A model generated the notes under the pieces. That model worked only from the letters and a program-made list of their open reading frames with translations, had not been told where the DNA came from and searched no databases. A program made the position numbers and the translations under genes. Shown in pieces: positions 39,201 to 47,601 of a stretch of DNA of 64,000 bases (positions within the stretch are counted from its first letter, which is position 1; each line of letters starts with the position of its first letter). Source of the stretch: an uncultured Flavobacteriales bacterium (GTDB taxonomy: Bacteria; Bacteroidota; Bacteroidia; Flavobacteriales; UBA7312); NCBI GenBank assembly GCA_913048435.1, contig CAJWWC010000001.1, forward strand, positions 151,281-215,280, in the 5' to 3' direction.

Positions 39201-39513
39201 AATTAGTATGTATAAAACCTGCGTTTATTTCGCTTCTACCAGAGCAGAAAATTAATAAATGTTCATTAGGGTTAATGTTTACATCAGAAGTGAACTGCCA
39301 TTTAGTTAGGTTGTTATTTTTATCGCTAACATAATAACCATTAAGATTTATAACTGTGTTAGAGGTGTTGTAAAGTTCAAACCAATCTTCATATTGTCCA
39401 TAGTTATCTAGATTATTTTCAAAATTGGCAGCAGAATATTCATTTATTATGATTTGACTATGCGAAATCAAATAAAGAAAAAAAGTGAATAAGGTTATAG
39501 GGATAAATCTCAT
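36223..39513 (-). CDS. CotH-kinase-family exported protein with lamin-tail, chitobiase-C-like and repeat domains, T9SS type B
   Basis: The ATG at 39513 is chosen over the track start (39564) because it begins a clean signal peptide (MRFIPITLFTFFLYLISHSQ). 1096 residues. In order: lamin-tail domain (~21-140, NEYSAANF, WFELYNTS), a chitobiase C-terminal-like domain with FFTTDGSLPD (~205), a CotH kinase-like domain (~250-640, including YELREKVDDLDF and WRYALWDMDNTFDHGANY), four ~80-residue beta repeats (~660-1010), and a C-terminal gliding-motility/type B sorting domain (VPNSFTPSNFDNLHN to the end). CotH-like proteins have a kinase fold; the activity here is untested. It is first in a four-gene minus-strand operon. 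Confidence 0.85.
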   Translation of the reverse strand: MRFIPITLFTFFLYLISHSQIIINEYSAANFENNLDNYGQYEDWFELYNTSNTVINLNGYYVSDKNNNLTKWQFTSDVNINPNEHLLIFCSGRSEINAGFIHTNFKLHQTKGNEWIILTDPDGTTIIDSVFIKPCLTNSSRGRLTYTDASMGIFTNPTPGNINTGGYIEYATKPSFNPAPGISPNPINVTIDADPGLTIFFTTDGSLPDNSDNEYNGPIPINNTTVLKAVAYSDNPEILPSFMEFGTFFIGTSHTVKILSVSGRESNNPNTPELYELIAGGNQIEPFGTFEIYNPDGSLFDKARGEFNEHGNDSWAYQQRGFDYITRDQFGYNYAIKGEVFNDIDRDRFQRFIVKCAANDNYPFAYGSSGAHIRDAYVQSLSQVAKLRLDERSHESCVMYLNGEYWGVYELREKVDDLDFTDKYYDQDSVAFLKTWGVTWVDVLTDEQNPNDVENLWNDIRNYITGNDMSVQANYEYVKDRYNVGSLIDYFILNSYIVNSDWLNWNTAWWRGLKEDGDKKKWRYALWDMDNTFDHGANYTGIPNDGPDADPCDPESLGNIGGQGHIPIWNALIENEEFFDNYINRWSNLSNSYLSCEFMIAHLDSLIGIIEPEMQDQIDMWGGTYNEWMDNVNDMKEFMNDRCTFLNAAIVDCYEVEGPFNVNVVINGIGEVDFNNFFDVNESNTPLNGEFFGGIDIDFSVTSGNFSYYEIISNDNYNYNETDTEFSLELLGDITIVFYFDANDITFLVEPVGAGNILINGSSITTFPHVQSFPENTNLTIGAQPNLGWEMGFWSSSNHSFSPNTAVENVNVSTNSSDTIILHLNQQMFNLTYIVEPANAEVEIEINNSVITSFPYTSTEFYGTNINLEAKSNLAWDYLYMISNNNYFSGESISPIFSFSVDKSDTITIFYDANIFYDVTYDIFPIASGKIRANNIIVEDTTLTVSYAAGESVNLEAIASDGWRFSHWELEKNILSPNLNNLNVGYAVEHTDNIKANFKEIFEVYVPNSFTPSNFDNLHNNFEVSVYSVQGVKYKLEIFNRFGETIFQSNDLNKSWDGSYNNGNQVPSGVYLYLLKVESNMTGNKIEKKGSITLLR

Positions 39514-39537
39514 GATTTTGTCGTTAGCAGTTACATG

Positions 39538-39565
39538 CAAATATAAGCTAAACTCAACCAACAAA
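39538..39565 (-). promoter_or_regulatory. Promoter of the CotH-led operon
   Basis: TATATTTG (39545-39538, minus strand) is a consensus -7 box 24 bp before the ATG at 39513. A TTTG (39565-39562) lies 16 bp further upstream, slightly closer than the usual 17-23. It also supports the shorter start, because the track start at 39564 would lie inside the promoter. Confidence 0.5.
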
Positions 39566-39618
39566 AAAATAACATTAGTCTAATGCTAATTTTCTGAAAC
39601 CCTATTTACAATAATATA

Positions 39619-41526
39619 TTATTTATTAACCTTAATCATTGATACACTTCTGGAAATAAATTCTGTCAGACTTTTGCCTTTCAACAAACCTTGAGACAAT
39701 AAAGCTAAATCAAGAACTTGATCGATTAACTTAGATTGTGTTTTTTTATCAGTCTCATTTAATATTTTGTTGCTTATCGAGTGATTAGAATTTACTATCA
39801 AGTTATAACTTTCAGGTAAATCTCCAAACATATTCATTCCACCTGAAAGTTTTTGTTGTTCTTTCATCCTACGCATAAACTCACTTTGAGTAATAACAAA
39901 TGGTGAATCAGATGTTGATAAACCTTCAATTTTAACGTTAAACATTTTATCATCTATCTTTTTTTCAATTATTTCTTTGAGATTCTTTTCATCTTCTTCA
40001 CTCATTAGTGAAGGTGTTACATCATCTTTTTCAATAAGTTTATCAATTGTATCGGAATCAACTCTAGCAAATTGAATATTATTGTTATCTGATTCTAGTT
40101 TTGATATTATATGACTTACTAGAGGTCCATCTAATTCTATAACTTCATAATTCTTCTCATTTGCACTGTTTATGAAGCTGTCCTGTTCATCTTTGTTGTG
40201 AGTGTATAAAATTACTATTTTACCATCTTTATTTGTTTGATTGTTTTTGACGCGGTCAACTAATTCTGTTAAAGTAGAGTGTATTTCATTTGTGTTTTTG
40301 TAGAGACAGAAATCTTTTGCTTTTTCAAAAAACTTTTCTTCAGTAAGCATTCCGTACTCAATAAAAACTTTTATTTCATTCCATTTTTTTTCAAAATCCT
40401 CTCTGTCGTTTTTGAACATGCTAGCAAGCTTATCCCCAACTTTTTTAGTAATGTATTTTGATATTTTTTTTACATTACCATCGGCTTGCAAGTATGATCG
40501 TGATACATTTAATGGTATGTCTGGAGAATCTATTACACCATGAAGAAGTGTTAAAAATTCAGGCACTATATTTTCAACATTATCAGTTATAAATACTTGA
40601 TTGCTGTACAGATTGATCTTGTTCTTCTGTACTTCTAGGTTATTTTTTAGTTTGGGAAAATATAGTATGCCAGTTAAATTAAATGGATAATCAACATTTA
40701 AGTGAATATTAAAAATAGGATCATTAAATTCTGTCGGATATAATTCTCTGTAAAAATTCGAATAATCCTCATCATTTAAGTCTTGAGGAGTTTTAGTCCA
40801 AGCCGGATTTGTATTATTGATTATATTGTCAACAACCTTCTCAATCTGTTTAATATCACCTTTGTCGTTTTTTTTACCCTTTGGGTCATCAACAAATATT
40901 TTTTTTGTTCCAAATTTAACTTGCACTGGAAGGAATTTACAATAGCGGTTAAGAATTTCACTTAACCTATTTTGCTCAAGAAATTCTTTCGAATCCTCAT
41001 CTATATGTAAAATTATATCTGTGCCTTTTGTTTTTTTTGTTGTTTCTTGTATTGTATAATTAGGTGATCCATCACATGTCCATTTTACGGCAGTACTATT
41101 AGCTTTTTGACTCTTCGTAATTATTTCAACTTGCTTAGATACCATAAATGAGGAGTAAAAACCAAGGCCAAAATGACCAATAATTGAATTTTTAGCATCA
41201 GAATCTTTATACTTGTTAACAAACTCTTCAGCTCCTGAAAAAGCTATTTGGTTGATGTACTTGTCAACCTCTTTTTCTGTCATTCCAATACCATTGTCTC
41301 TTATGGTAATAGTTTCATTTTTTTTATCAACTATAACCTCAACTTTTAGTTTGTTAATATCTGTTTTTAACTCTCCAACCGATTTTAGTGTCTTTACTTT
41401 TTGAGTAGCATCGACAGCATTAGAAACTAATTCCCTGAGAAATATTTCATGATCTGAGTATAGGAATTGTTTAATGATGGGGAAAATATTCTCGGTTTGA
41501 ACATTTATATTACCTTTTTTAGACAT
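39619..41526 (-). CDS. htpG: Molecular chaperone HtpG (Hsp90)
   Basis: A 635-residue Hsp90-family protein. The N-terminal GHKL ATPase motifs are ELVSNAVDA, DNGIGMT and GHFGLGFYSSFMV. The middle-domain catalytic region contains DIPLNVSRSYLQ. The C-terminal dimerisation domain is present, including MRRMKEQQKLSGGMNMFG. It is cytoplasmic and helps fold client proteins under heat or oxidative stress. It starts MSKKGNINVQTENIFPIIKQ, a normal HtpG N-terminus. I cannot see a recognisable promoter in the 130 bp upstream. Confidence 0.97.
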   Translation of the reverse strand: MSKKGNINVQTENIFPIIKQFLYSDHEIFLRELVSNAVDATQKVKTLKSVGELKTDINKLKVEVIVDKKNETITIRDNGIGMTEKEVDKYINQIAFSGAEEFVNKYKDSDAKNSIIGHFGLGFYSSFMVSKQVEIITKSQKANSTAVKWTCDGSPNYTIQETTKKTKGTDIILHIDEDSKEFLEQNRLSEILNRYCKFLPVQVKFGTKKIFVDDPKGKKNDKGDIKQIEKVVDNIINNTNPAWTKTPQDLNDEDYSNFYRELYPTEFNDPIFNIHLNVDYPFNLTGILYFPKLKNNLEVQKNKINLYSNQVFITDNVENIVPEFLTLLHGVIDSPDIPLNVSRSYLQADGNVKKISKYITKKVGDKLASMFKNDREDFEKKWNEIKVFIEYGMLTEEKFFEKAKDFCLYKNTNEIHSTLTELVDRVKNNQTNKDGKIVILYTHNKDEQDSFINSANEKNYEVIELDGPLVSHIISKLESDNNNIQFARVDSDTIDKLIEKDDVTPSLMSEEDEKNLKEIIEKKIDDKMFNVKIEGLSTSDSPFVITQSEFMRRMKEQQKLSGGMNMFGDLPESYNLIVNSNHSISNKILNETDKKTQSKLIDQVLDLALLSQGLLKGKSLTEFISRSVSMIKVNK

Positions 41527-41656
41527 AATTATAATTTTTTTATGAATATTAACAATTACTGTGCCACGCTTAAATATGCTGACAAATCAAGTTGTAATGT
41601 TAAATTTTATTAACTAATCTGCAATTTTGACATATGAACAGAAAAATATAAATTGA

Positions 41657-42415
41657 TTAAACTTTTTTTATGATAAATTGCTTAATTTTAGAAGTATTTT
41701 TTCTAATCAAAGTTCCTACACTTCCAATTCTATTTCTACGGATTGCTTTGTAATCCTCAAAAGTTTTTAATAAAATATTTTTTATGTTTTTATTGCTGAT
41801 ACCACCAACTCTCATTCTGGTTATAACTTTTGGAATATAATTAAGTTTTATACTACTATCTTTTAAAATTCTTAACATGAAATCATAATCTGCAGATATT
41901 TTATATTGCAAGTCAAATTTACCATGTTTTTTATAAATTTCCTTTTTTAAAAACATTGTTGGGTGAGGAGGTGTCCACCCTTTTTTTAAAAGCTTTTTGT
42001 GAAACTCACAACTTTGCCAGTATCTTAGTACTTTATTGGTGTTAATTTTGTCAATATACTGTAAGTCACCGTAAATGCCATCCAGATCATTTACTTCAAA
42101 TTTATTTATTATGTGATTTAAAATATTTTTTTCGTAAAAAATATCGTCAGAGTGTAAAAAACCTATTATATCGCCACTCGCCTTTTCGACTCCCTTGTTT
42201 AATGCATCGTAAATACCCATATCTTTCTCAGAAAAAAATTTTATGTTATTATTTTTTTCTAAAAGTGGTGCGATTTTTTCATAAGTAAAGTCGGTTGAAA
42301 GACCATCAATGATTATTATTTCGATATTTTTTACATTTTGTCTAAGTATAGACAATATGCATGATTCGATAAAATGACCTCGATTAAATGTAGCTGTTAT
42401 AATTGAAATTTTCAT
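41657..42415 (-). CDS. Family 2 glycosyltransferase
   Basis: A 252-residue GT-A enzyme with ITATFNRGHFIESCILSILRQ at the N-terminus, IIIDGLSTD, and the metal-binding HSDDIFY segment (DxD equivalent). SADYDFMLRIL is the usual acceptor-side motif. It resembles WcaA/WcaE-type transferases that add sugars to surface polysaccharides. It points away from the rest of the locus and lies 139 bp from the divergent wecA-like gene. Donor and acceptor cannot be told. Confidence 0.88.
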   Translation of the reverse strand: MKISIITATFNRGHFIESCILSILRQNVKNIEIIIIDGLSTDFTYEKIAPLLEKNNNIKFFSEKDMGIYDALNKGVEKASGDIIGFLHSDDIFYEKNILNHIINKFEVNDLDGIYGDLQYIDKINTNKVLRYWQSCEFHKKLLKKGWTPPHPTMFLKKEIYKKHGKFDLQYKISADYDFMLRILKDSSIKLNYIPKVITRMRVGGISNKNIKNILLKTFEDYKAIRRNRIGSVGTLIRKNTSKIKQFIIKKV

Positions 42416-42554
42416 TAAATAAAATGACTATGGCAATATTAATAAATTTAAACTCACATCTAGTATTTATGCAAAATTTTTATTCTAAAACACATTTAAA
42501 AAAATCAAATATTACGTTTTTTTTCTATATTTATGCCATTCTATATAATATCGT

Positions 42555-43655
42555 ATGAGCTTTTTTGGCGAATATATATCCACTTTTTTTAATGACAATC
42601 TGTTAGTATTGGTTTTGACAACCCTAATTTTGTCCTTTATCAGTTCTTACAGAACATTTCCAATGATAGTTTATATTAGTTTAAAGAAAAATTTAACAGC
42701 TAAGCCAAATGATAGAAGTTCACACAAAAAAAATACTCCTCAGTTGGGTGGAGTTGGAATTTCTTTTGGTGCATTTTTTATAGCTGGAGTTTTTGGCTCC
42801 TTCATGTTAGATAACCGAGAAATGTCGATTTTACTTTCAATAGCAGCATCGCTTGTGATTTTATTTTCAGCTGGAATTAAAGATGATATTTTTGGCTTGT
42901 CTCCAAAACTCAAATTATTTACTGAAATAAGCTCTGCATTGATATTTATGTTATTAACGGATATAAGAATAGATAGCTTTTATGGTTTATTTGGAATTTT
43001 TGAGTTACCGAAATTGGTTTCTTATTTTTACACTATTTTTGTTTTCATAATAATCATCAATTCATATAATTTAATTGATGGTATTGATGGTTTAGCAGCT
43101 AGTATTGCAATCTTAATATTAAGTTATTTTTTATATTTTTTTATAATTTCCAAATCTATACTAGCAATTGTATGTGTTTCATCAATTCTTGGAAGTATTA
43201 TAGCTTTTTTGAGATTTAACATTAGTAATGGAAAACGTAAAATTTTTATGGGAGATGTAGGTTCTTTAGTTATTGGTTATATTTTAGCTGTGTTTACTAC
43301 CATGATTCTTTCTACAAAATTTAGTTCTATTGAAGTTATTTCTAACAAGCCTGTTTTTATATTAGCCTTATTTGCATTTCCTTTTATTGATACATTGAGA
43401 GTATTTATTATTAGAGGAATTTCAGGAAGGAGTCCATTTTCAGCTGATAAAAATCATCTTCATCATAAATTATTAAAAGCAGGATTCTCACATATTCAAT
43501 CTACTATTTTAATCCTCTCATATTGTTTTTTAATTATTCTTTCATCATATATATTTTTTAGTCCTGATATTTTACAACATTTTATGACAATATTAGTGTT
43601 ATCAGTATTATTTCTTTTATTATTGTCATGGTTGATAACAAGAATTAAAAAGTAA
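42555..43655 (+). CDS. WecA/MraY-family undecaprenyl-phosphate glycosyl-1-phosphate transferase
   Basis: A 366-residue membrane protein with 10-11 hydrophobic helices. Family motifs are PNDRSSHKKNTPQLGGVGI (~50-68), the magnesium-binding NLIDGIDGLAAS, MGDVGSLVIGY and the cytoplasmic HLHHKLLKAGFSH (HxHH). It transfers a sugar-1-phosphate, probably GlcNAc-1-P, from a UDP-sugar to undecaprenyl phosphate and so starts a lipid-linked repeat unit. It stands at the head of the polysaccharide locus, which supports an initiating role. Confidence 0.88.
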   Translation: MSFFGEYISTFFNDNLLVLVLTTLILSFISSYRTFPMIVYISLKKNLTAKPNDRSSHKKNTPQLGGVGISFGAFFIAGVFGSFMLDNREMSILLSIAASLVILFSAGIKDDIFGLSPKLKLFTEISSALIFMLLTDIRIDSFYGLFGIFELPKLVSYFYTIFVFIIIINSYNLIDGIDGLAASIAILILSYFLYFFIISKSILAIVCVSSILGSIIAFLRFNISNGKRKIFMGDVGSLVIGYILAVFTTMILSTKFSSIEVISNKPVFILALFAFPFIDTLRVFIIRGISGRSPFSADKNHLHHKLLKAGFSHIQSTILILSYCFLIILSSYIFFSPDILQHFMTILVLSVLFLLLLSWLITRIKK

Positions 43656-43690
43656 ATCAAAAATTAATAAGTCTTCTTATCTTTTTTAAG

Positions 43691-43698
43691 TACTTTTG
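43691..43698 (+). promoter_or_regulatory. -7 promoter box before the polysaccharide-locus regulator
   Basis: TACTTTTG matches TAnnTTTG, 52 bp before the ATG at 43751. It could drive the long plus-strand run that begins here. No -33 TTG is found. Confidence 0.35.
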
Positions 43699-43750
43699 TT
43701 ACTTAATTTAGTTTACACAAATAATTTATTTGAATCTTTCATATCAATAA

Positions 43751-44269
43751 ATGCTTAGTTCATTAATTACTTCAAAAACTAGACTTCGAGTTCTCGTAAA
43801 GTTTTTCATTAGAGCGGCCAACAGAGGACATCTTAATTCTCTTGCCACAGAGTTTGGTGAGTCTACTAATGGCGTTCGTAAAGAACTAAATAAACTCAAA
43901 GATGCTGGTTATTTAGTTAGTGAAAAAGAACAAAATAAAGTTATCTACAGAGCTAATACTAGTCATCCACTATATTCTGTTTTACAGCAGCTGGTTAAAA
44001 AACATCTCAGATTAGATGAAATTGTTGAAATTATTGTTAAACGTATTGGTGATGTTGAGAAGATTATATTAATTGGAGATTATGCGAGAGGAAACGATTC
44101 AGGACTTATTGAATTGCAGCTGATATCTGGAAATAAAAATATAAAATATATTAACGAACTAGAGGTTAAATTAAAAAATAAAATCGGAAGAAGAGTTAAA
44201 TTTTCAACTGCATCAAGTGATAATGGAATTTTACTTTACGACAAAAAATTAATGCACTATGAAAATTAA
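43751..44269 (+). CDS. Winged-helix regulator with degenerate nucleotidyltransferase domain
   Basis: A 172-residue protein. Residues ~1-75 form an ArsR/MarR-like winged helix ([27 protein letters not shown], then wing residues KNKVIYR-like). Residues ~100-170 look like an MNT-type nucleotidyltransferase fold: [24 protein letters not shown]. The active-site GS is changed to GD and the DxD pair is lost (LIEL in its place), so catalysis is unlikely. Similar proteins are found beside ugd in polysaccharide loci of Flavobacteriia (from memory), suggesting a local regulator. It overlaps ugd by 11 bp. Confidence 0.75.
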   Translation: MLSSLITSKTRLRVLVKFFIRAANRGHLNSLATEFGESTNGVRKELNKLKDAGYLVSEKEQNKVIYRANTSHPLYSVLQQLVKKHLRLDEIVEIIVKRIGDVEKIILIGDYARGNDSGLIELQLISGNKNIKYINELEVKLKNKIGRRVKFSTASSDNGILLYDKKLMHYEN

Positions 44270-45650
44270 ATCTATTTCTTGTATTGGAGCTGGCTATGTA
44301 GGTGGTCCAACTATGGCAGTAATTGCTTTAAAATGTCCACACATTAGAGTACATGTTGTTGATGTCAACAAAGAGCGAATAGATGCTTGGAATGATGATA
44401 ATTTGGATAACTTGCCAGTTTATGAACCAGGTTTAGCTAATGTCATTAAAAAGGCAAGAGGTCGTAATTTATTTTTTTCAACTGAAATAGATAAAGCGAT
44501 TGAAGAATCTGAAATGGTATTTATTGCAGTTAATACACCTACGAAGACTTACGGTGAAGGCAAAGGGCAAGCTGCTGATTTGAAATATGTCGAACTCTGT
44601 GCACGAACAATTGCTAGAGTTGCGAAAACAAATAAAATAGTTGTAGAAAAGTCAACTTTACCTGTTAGAACTGCTGAAGCAGTACAAAATATACTAAATA
44701 CATCTAAAAATAATGTTAGCTTTGAAGTACTATCAAATCCAGAGTTTTTAGCTGAGGGTACAGCCATTGAAGATCTTTTCAAGTCTGATAGAGTTTTGAT
44801 AGGAGGTCAGCAAACGGATAGTGGTAAAGCAGCAACATCTGCACTTGTCGATATTTATTCTAATTGGATTCCCAAGGACAAGATATATACAACCAACGTT
44901 TGGTCCTCTGAATTATCAAAATTAGTAGCGAATGCTTTTTTAGCACAAAGGATTAGCTCTATCAATAGTATATCTGCCCTATGTGAAGCCACTGAAGCTA
45001 ATGTTGAGGAGGTTGCCCATGCTATTGGAATGGATTCTAGAATTGGAAATAAGTTTTTGAAATCTTCAGTCGGTTTTGGAGGCAGTTGCTTTCAAAAAGA
45101 TATTTTAAATTTAGTTTATATAGCAAAGTCTCTTGGTTTAAATGAAGTTGCTGAATACTGGATTCAGGTTATTAAAATTAATGACTACCAAAAACAGCGT
45201 TTTGCAAAAAAAATAATAACTTCACTTTTTAGTACGGTTTCTGGAAAAAAAATAACTCTATTTGGTTGGGCATTTAAAAAAGATACTAATGATACAAGAG
45301 AATCAGCAGCTATATATGTTGCAGATATACTTATTGAAAATGGAGCTGAAATATGTGTGTATGACCCAAGGGTGAGTGAACAACAAATGCTAAGTGATTT
45401 AGATCGTTTGAATAGTCGTTCAATTGAGGAAAATAAAAAGGCATTGAATTATTATTCTGAACCACTCAAGGCTTGCGAAAATTCTCATGCAATAGCAATC
45501 ATAACAGAGTGGGATGAGTTTAAATTTTTGGATTGGAATAAAATTCGTGATTTAATCGTTAGTCCTGCAAAAGTTTTTGATGGAAGAAATATTTTAGATA
45601 AAGAAGATCTTGAAAAAATAGGTTTCGATGTGTTTGCAATAGGAAAATAG
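44259..45650 (+). CDS. ugd: UDP-glucose 6-dehydrogenase
   Basis: A 463-residue NAD-dependent dehydrogenase. The N-terminal Rossmann motif is GAGYVGGPT, and the catalytic cysteine is in [20 protein letters not shown] and [17 protein letters not shown] follow as in the animal-type UDP-glucose dehydrogenases rather than the shorter TuaD type. It oxidises UDP-glucose to UDP-glucuronate, an acidic building block and the substrate of the epimerase at 54502. It overlaps the regulator upstream and lies 5 bp before fcl. Confidence 0.96.
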   Translation: MKIKSISCIGAGYVGGPTMAVIALKCPHIRVHVVDVNKERIDAWNDDNLDNLPVYEPGLANVIKKARGRNLFFSTEIDKAIEESEMVFIAVNTPTKTYGEGKGQAADLKYVELCARTIARVAKTNKIVVEKSTLPVRTAEAVQNILNTSKNNVSFEVLSNPEFLAEGTAIEDLFKSDRVLIGGQQTDSGKAATSALVDIYSNWIPKDKIYTTNVWSSELSKLVANAFLAQRISSINSISALCEATEANVEEVAHAIGMDSRIGNKFLKSSVGFGGSCFQKDILNLVYIAKSLGLNEVAEYWIQVIKINDYQKQRFAKKIITSLFSTVSGKKITLFGWAFKKDTNDTRESAAIYVADILIENGAEICVYDPRVSEQQMLSDLDRLNSRSIEENKKALNYYSEPLKACENSHAIAIITEWDEFKFLDWNKIRDLIVSPAKVFDGRNILDKEDLEKIGFDVFAIGK

Positions 45651-45655
45651 ATTAA

Positions 45656-46624
45656 ATGAAAAAAAGTAATAAATCATTAAAAATATATGTTGCAGGTCAC
45701 AAAGGGATGGTAGGCTCAGCATGTGTTAGATTATTAGAAAGTTTAGGATATACTAATTTAATAGTTCGGATTTCAAAAGATTTAGATTTAAGAAATCAAT
45801 CACAAGTCTATGATTTTTTCAGACATACAAAGCCAGATGTTGTAATCGATGCTGCTGCAAAAGTAGGTGGTATTTTAGCCAACAATGAATATCCTTATCA
45901 ATTTTTGATGGAAAATATGCAAATTCAAAATAATTTGATCGGTGCGGCTCATGAATTTAATATTTCTAAATTCATCTTCTTGGGTAGTTCATGTGTCTAC
46001 CCTAAGTTAGCACCACAACCTATAAAAGAAGAATATTTGCTAACTGATTATTTAGAACCAACAAATGAGTGGTATGCTATTGCTAAAATATCTGGAATAA
46101 AATTATGTGAATCAATACGAAAACAATTTGGTAAAGACTTTGTTAGTTTGATGCCAACAAATCTTTATGGTTCCAATGATAATTTTGACTTGCAAACCTC
46201 TCATGTATTACCTGCGATGATAAGAAAATTTCATGAAGCTAAAGAAAATAATCATTCTGATGTTACTCTTTGGGGCACAGGATCACCTATGCGTGAGTTT
46301 CTTCATGTTGATGATTTAGCCAATGCCGTCATTTTTGCACTTGAAAATATATTACCTGACTTTCTATACAATGTTGGCTCTGGAACTGATGTAACTATTA
46401 ATGAATTAGCAAAGATAATTCAATCTCATGTTGGTCATAGAGGAATAGTTAAATGGGATACAACTAAGCCTGATGGTACACCAAAAAAATTACTGGATAG
46501 TTCAAAAATGATGCAATTAGGATGGAGTCCCAGCTACAATTTAAACTCGGGAATAGCTAAAACATACACATGGTTTTTGGACAACAAAGTTGATTTAAAA
46601 GAAGTAAAATTTGAAATTAATTAA
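45656..46624 (+). CDS. fcl: GDP-L-fucose synthase
   Basis: A 322-residue SDR-family enzyme with VAGHKGMVGSACVRLLE at the N-terminus, the Ser/Tyr/Lys catalytic set in GSSCVYP and NEWYAIAKISG, and PTNLYGSNDNFD, all diagnostic for Fcl/WcaG. It converts GDP-4-keto-6-deoxymannose (from Gmd) to GDP-L-fucose by epimerisation and NADPH reduction. Gmd is usually the direct neighbour; here it is 6.5 kb downstream with the cys and kds genes in between. It overlaps the DUF2061 gene by 14 bp. Confidence 0.95.
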   Translation: MKKSNKSLKIYVAGHKGMVGSACVRLLESLGYTNLIVRISKDLDLRNQSQVYDFFRHTKPDVVIDAAAKVGGILANNEYPYQFLMENMQIQNNLIGAAHEFNISKFIFLGSSCVYPKLAPQPIKEEYLLTDYLEPTNEWYAIAKISGIKLCESIRKQFGKDFVSLMPTNLYGSNDNFDLQTSHVLPAMIRKFHEAKENNHSDVTLWGTGSPMREFLHVDDLANAVIFALENILPDFLYNVGSGTDVTINELAKIIQSHVGHRGIVKWDTTKPDGTPKKLLDSSKMMQLGWSPSYNLNSGIAKTYTWFLDNKVDLKEVKFEIN

Positions 46625-47003
46625 AAGACATCTTTTCAAAACCGTTAGTTGGCGCTTAATAGGTACTCTAGATACTTTAATTTTATCTTGGGTTATCACT
46701 GGTAATTTTCTAACAGGTTTTAAAATAAGTACAATTGAAGTTGTTTCAAAAATGGTACTGTATTATTTACATGAACGTTTTTGGTATAAATCTAAAATTT
46801 CAAATAGCTCCAAACGACATATTTATAAAACTTTTAGTTGGCGCTTTTGGGGTACTCTTGATACTATTTTAATTGGTTGGCTTATTTCAGGAGATCCATA
46901 TATAGGTCTACAAATTGGATTTGCAGAAATTATAACTAAAATGATTTTATATTATATACATGAAAAAGTTTGGTATAAAACTAAATTTGGATTAAAAAAT
47001 TAA
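46611..47003 (+). CDS. Tandem DUF2061 membrane protein
   Basis: A 130-residue protein made of two copies of a ~60-residue unit. Each has the pattern KRHxxKTxSWRxxGTLDTxxxxWxISG, then a helix, then TKMxLYYxHExxWYK. This is the DUF2061 unit, which has two membrane helices. The genes overlap (fcl end), and cysC follows after 7 bp. DUF2061 genes are often found beside sulfate-activation genes, suggesting a role with sulfate or PAPS, but the function is unknown. The two repeats are clearly diverged, so the duplication is old. Confidence 0.85.
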   Translation: MKLIKRHLFKTVSWRLIGTLDTLILSWVITGNFLTGFKISTIEVVSKMVLYYLHERFWYKSKISNSSKRHIYKTFSWRFWGTLDTILIGWLISGDPYIGLQIGFAEIITKMILYYIHEKVWYKTKFGLKN

Positions 47004-47010
47004 TGTTTGC

Positions 47011-47601
47011 ATGAGTAACATAGTATCACATAATTTCAATGTCTGCAAGTCAGATCGAGAAAAAATACACCAACACAAGGCATTTTTAATTTGGTTTACT
47101 GGCCTATCTGGCTCGGGTAAGTCTACTATTGCGAATGCTTTGGAATCTAAACTCAATAGTTTCAATATATCATCTTATACTTTAGATGGTGATAATGTCA
47201 GATTTGGTATTTGTAATGATTTAACATTTTCATCAGAGGATAGATCTGAAAATATTCGAAGAATAGCTGAAGTTTCCAATTTGTTTGTTGATGCAGGAAT
47301 AGTAACTTTGGCATGTTTTATTTCTCCTTATGAAAAAGATAGAGAGGGTGTAAGAAAGACCGTTGGTTCGAAAAATTATATTGAAGTGTTCATTAATACC
47401 AGTTTAGATGAATGTGAGCGCAGAGATGTAAAGGGTCTATATAAAAAAGCAAGAGCTGGTGAAATAAACAATATGACAGGAATATCCGATCCTTATGAAA
47501 CTCCAAGATGTCCTGATTTAGAAATTGATACATCTAAGTATTCAGTAGAAGAGTCAGTTGAAAGAATTTTTAAATTTTTAGAAAAAAGATTATATGACTA
47601 A
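47011..47601 (+). CDS. cysC: Adenylylsulfate kinase
   Basis: A 196-residue kinase with P-loop GLSGSGKST (31-39), the LDGDNVRFG motif, FISPYEKDR and the DPYETP lid segment. It phosphorylates APS to PAPS. It stands alone rather than fused to CysN. It overlaps cysD by 8 bp. The presence of this kinase and the absence of a nearby CysH reductase point to PAPS as end product. Confidence 0.95.
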   Translation: MSNIVSHNFNVCKSDREKIHQHKAFLIWFTGLSGSGKSTIANALESKLNSFNISSYTLDGDNVRFGICNDLTFSSEDRSENIRRIAEVSNLFVDAGIVTLACFISPYEKDREGVRKTVGSKNYIEVFINTSLDECERRDVKGLYKKARAGEINNMTGISDPYETPRCPDLEIDTSKYSVEESVERIFKFLEKRLYD

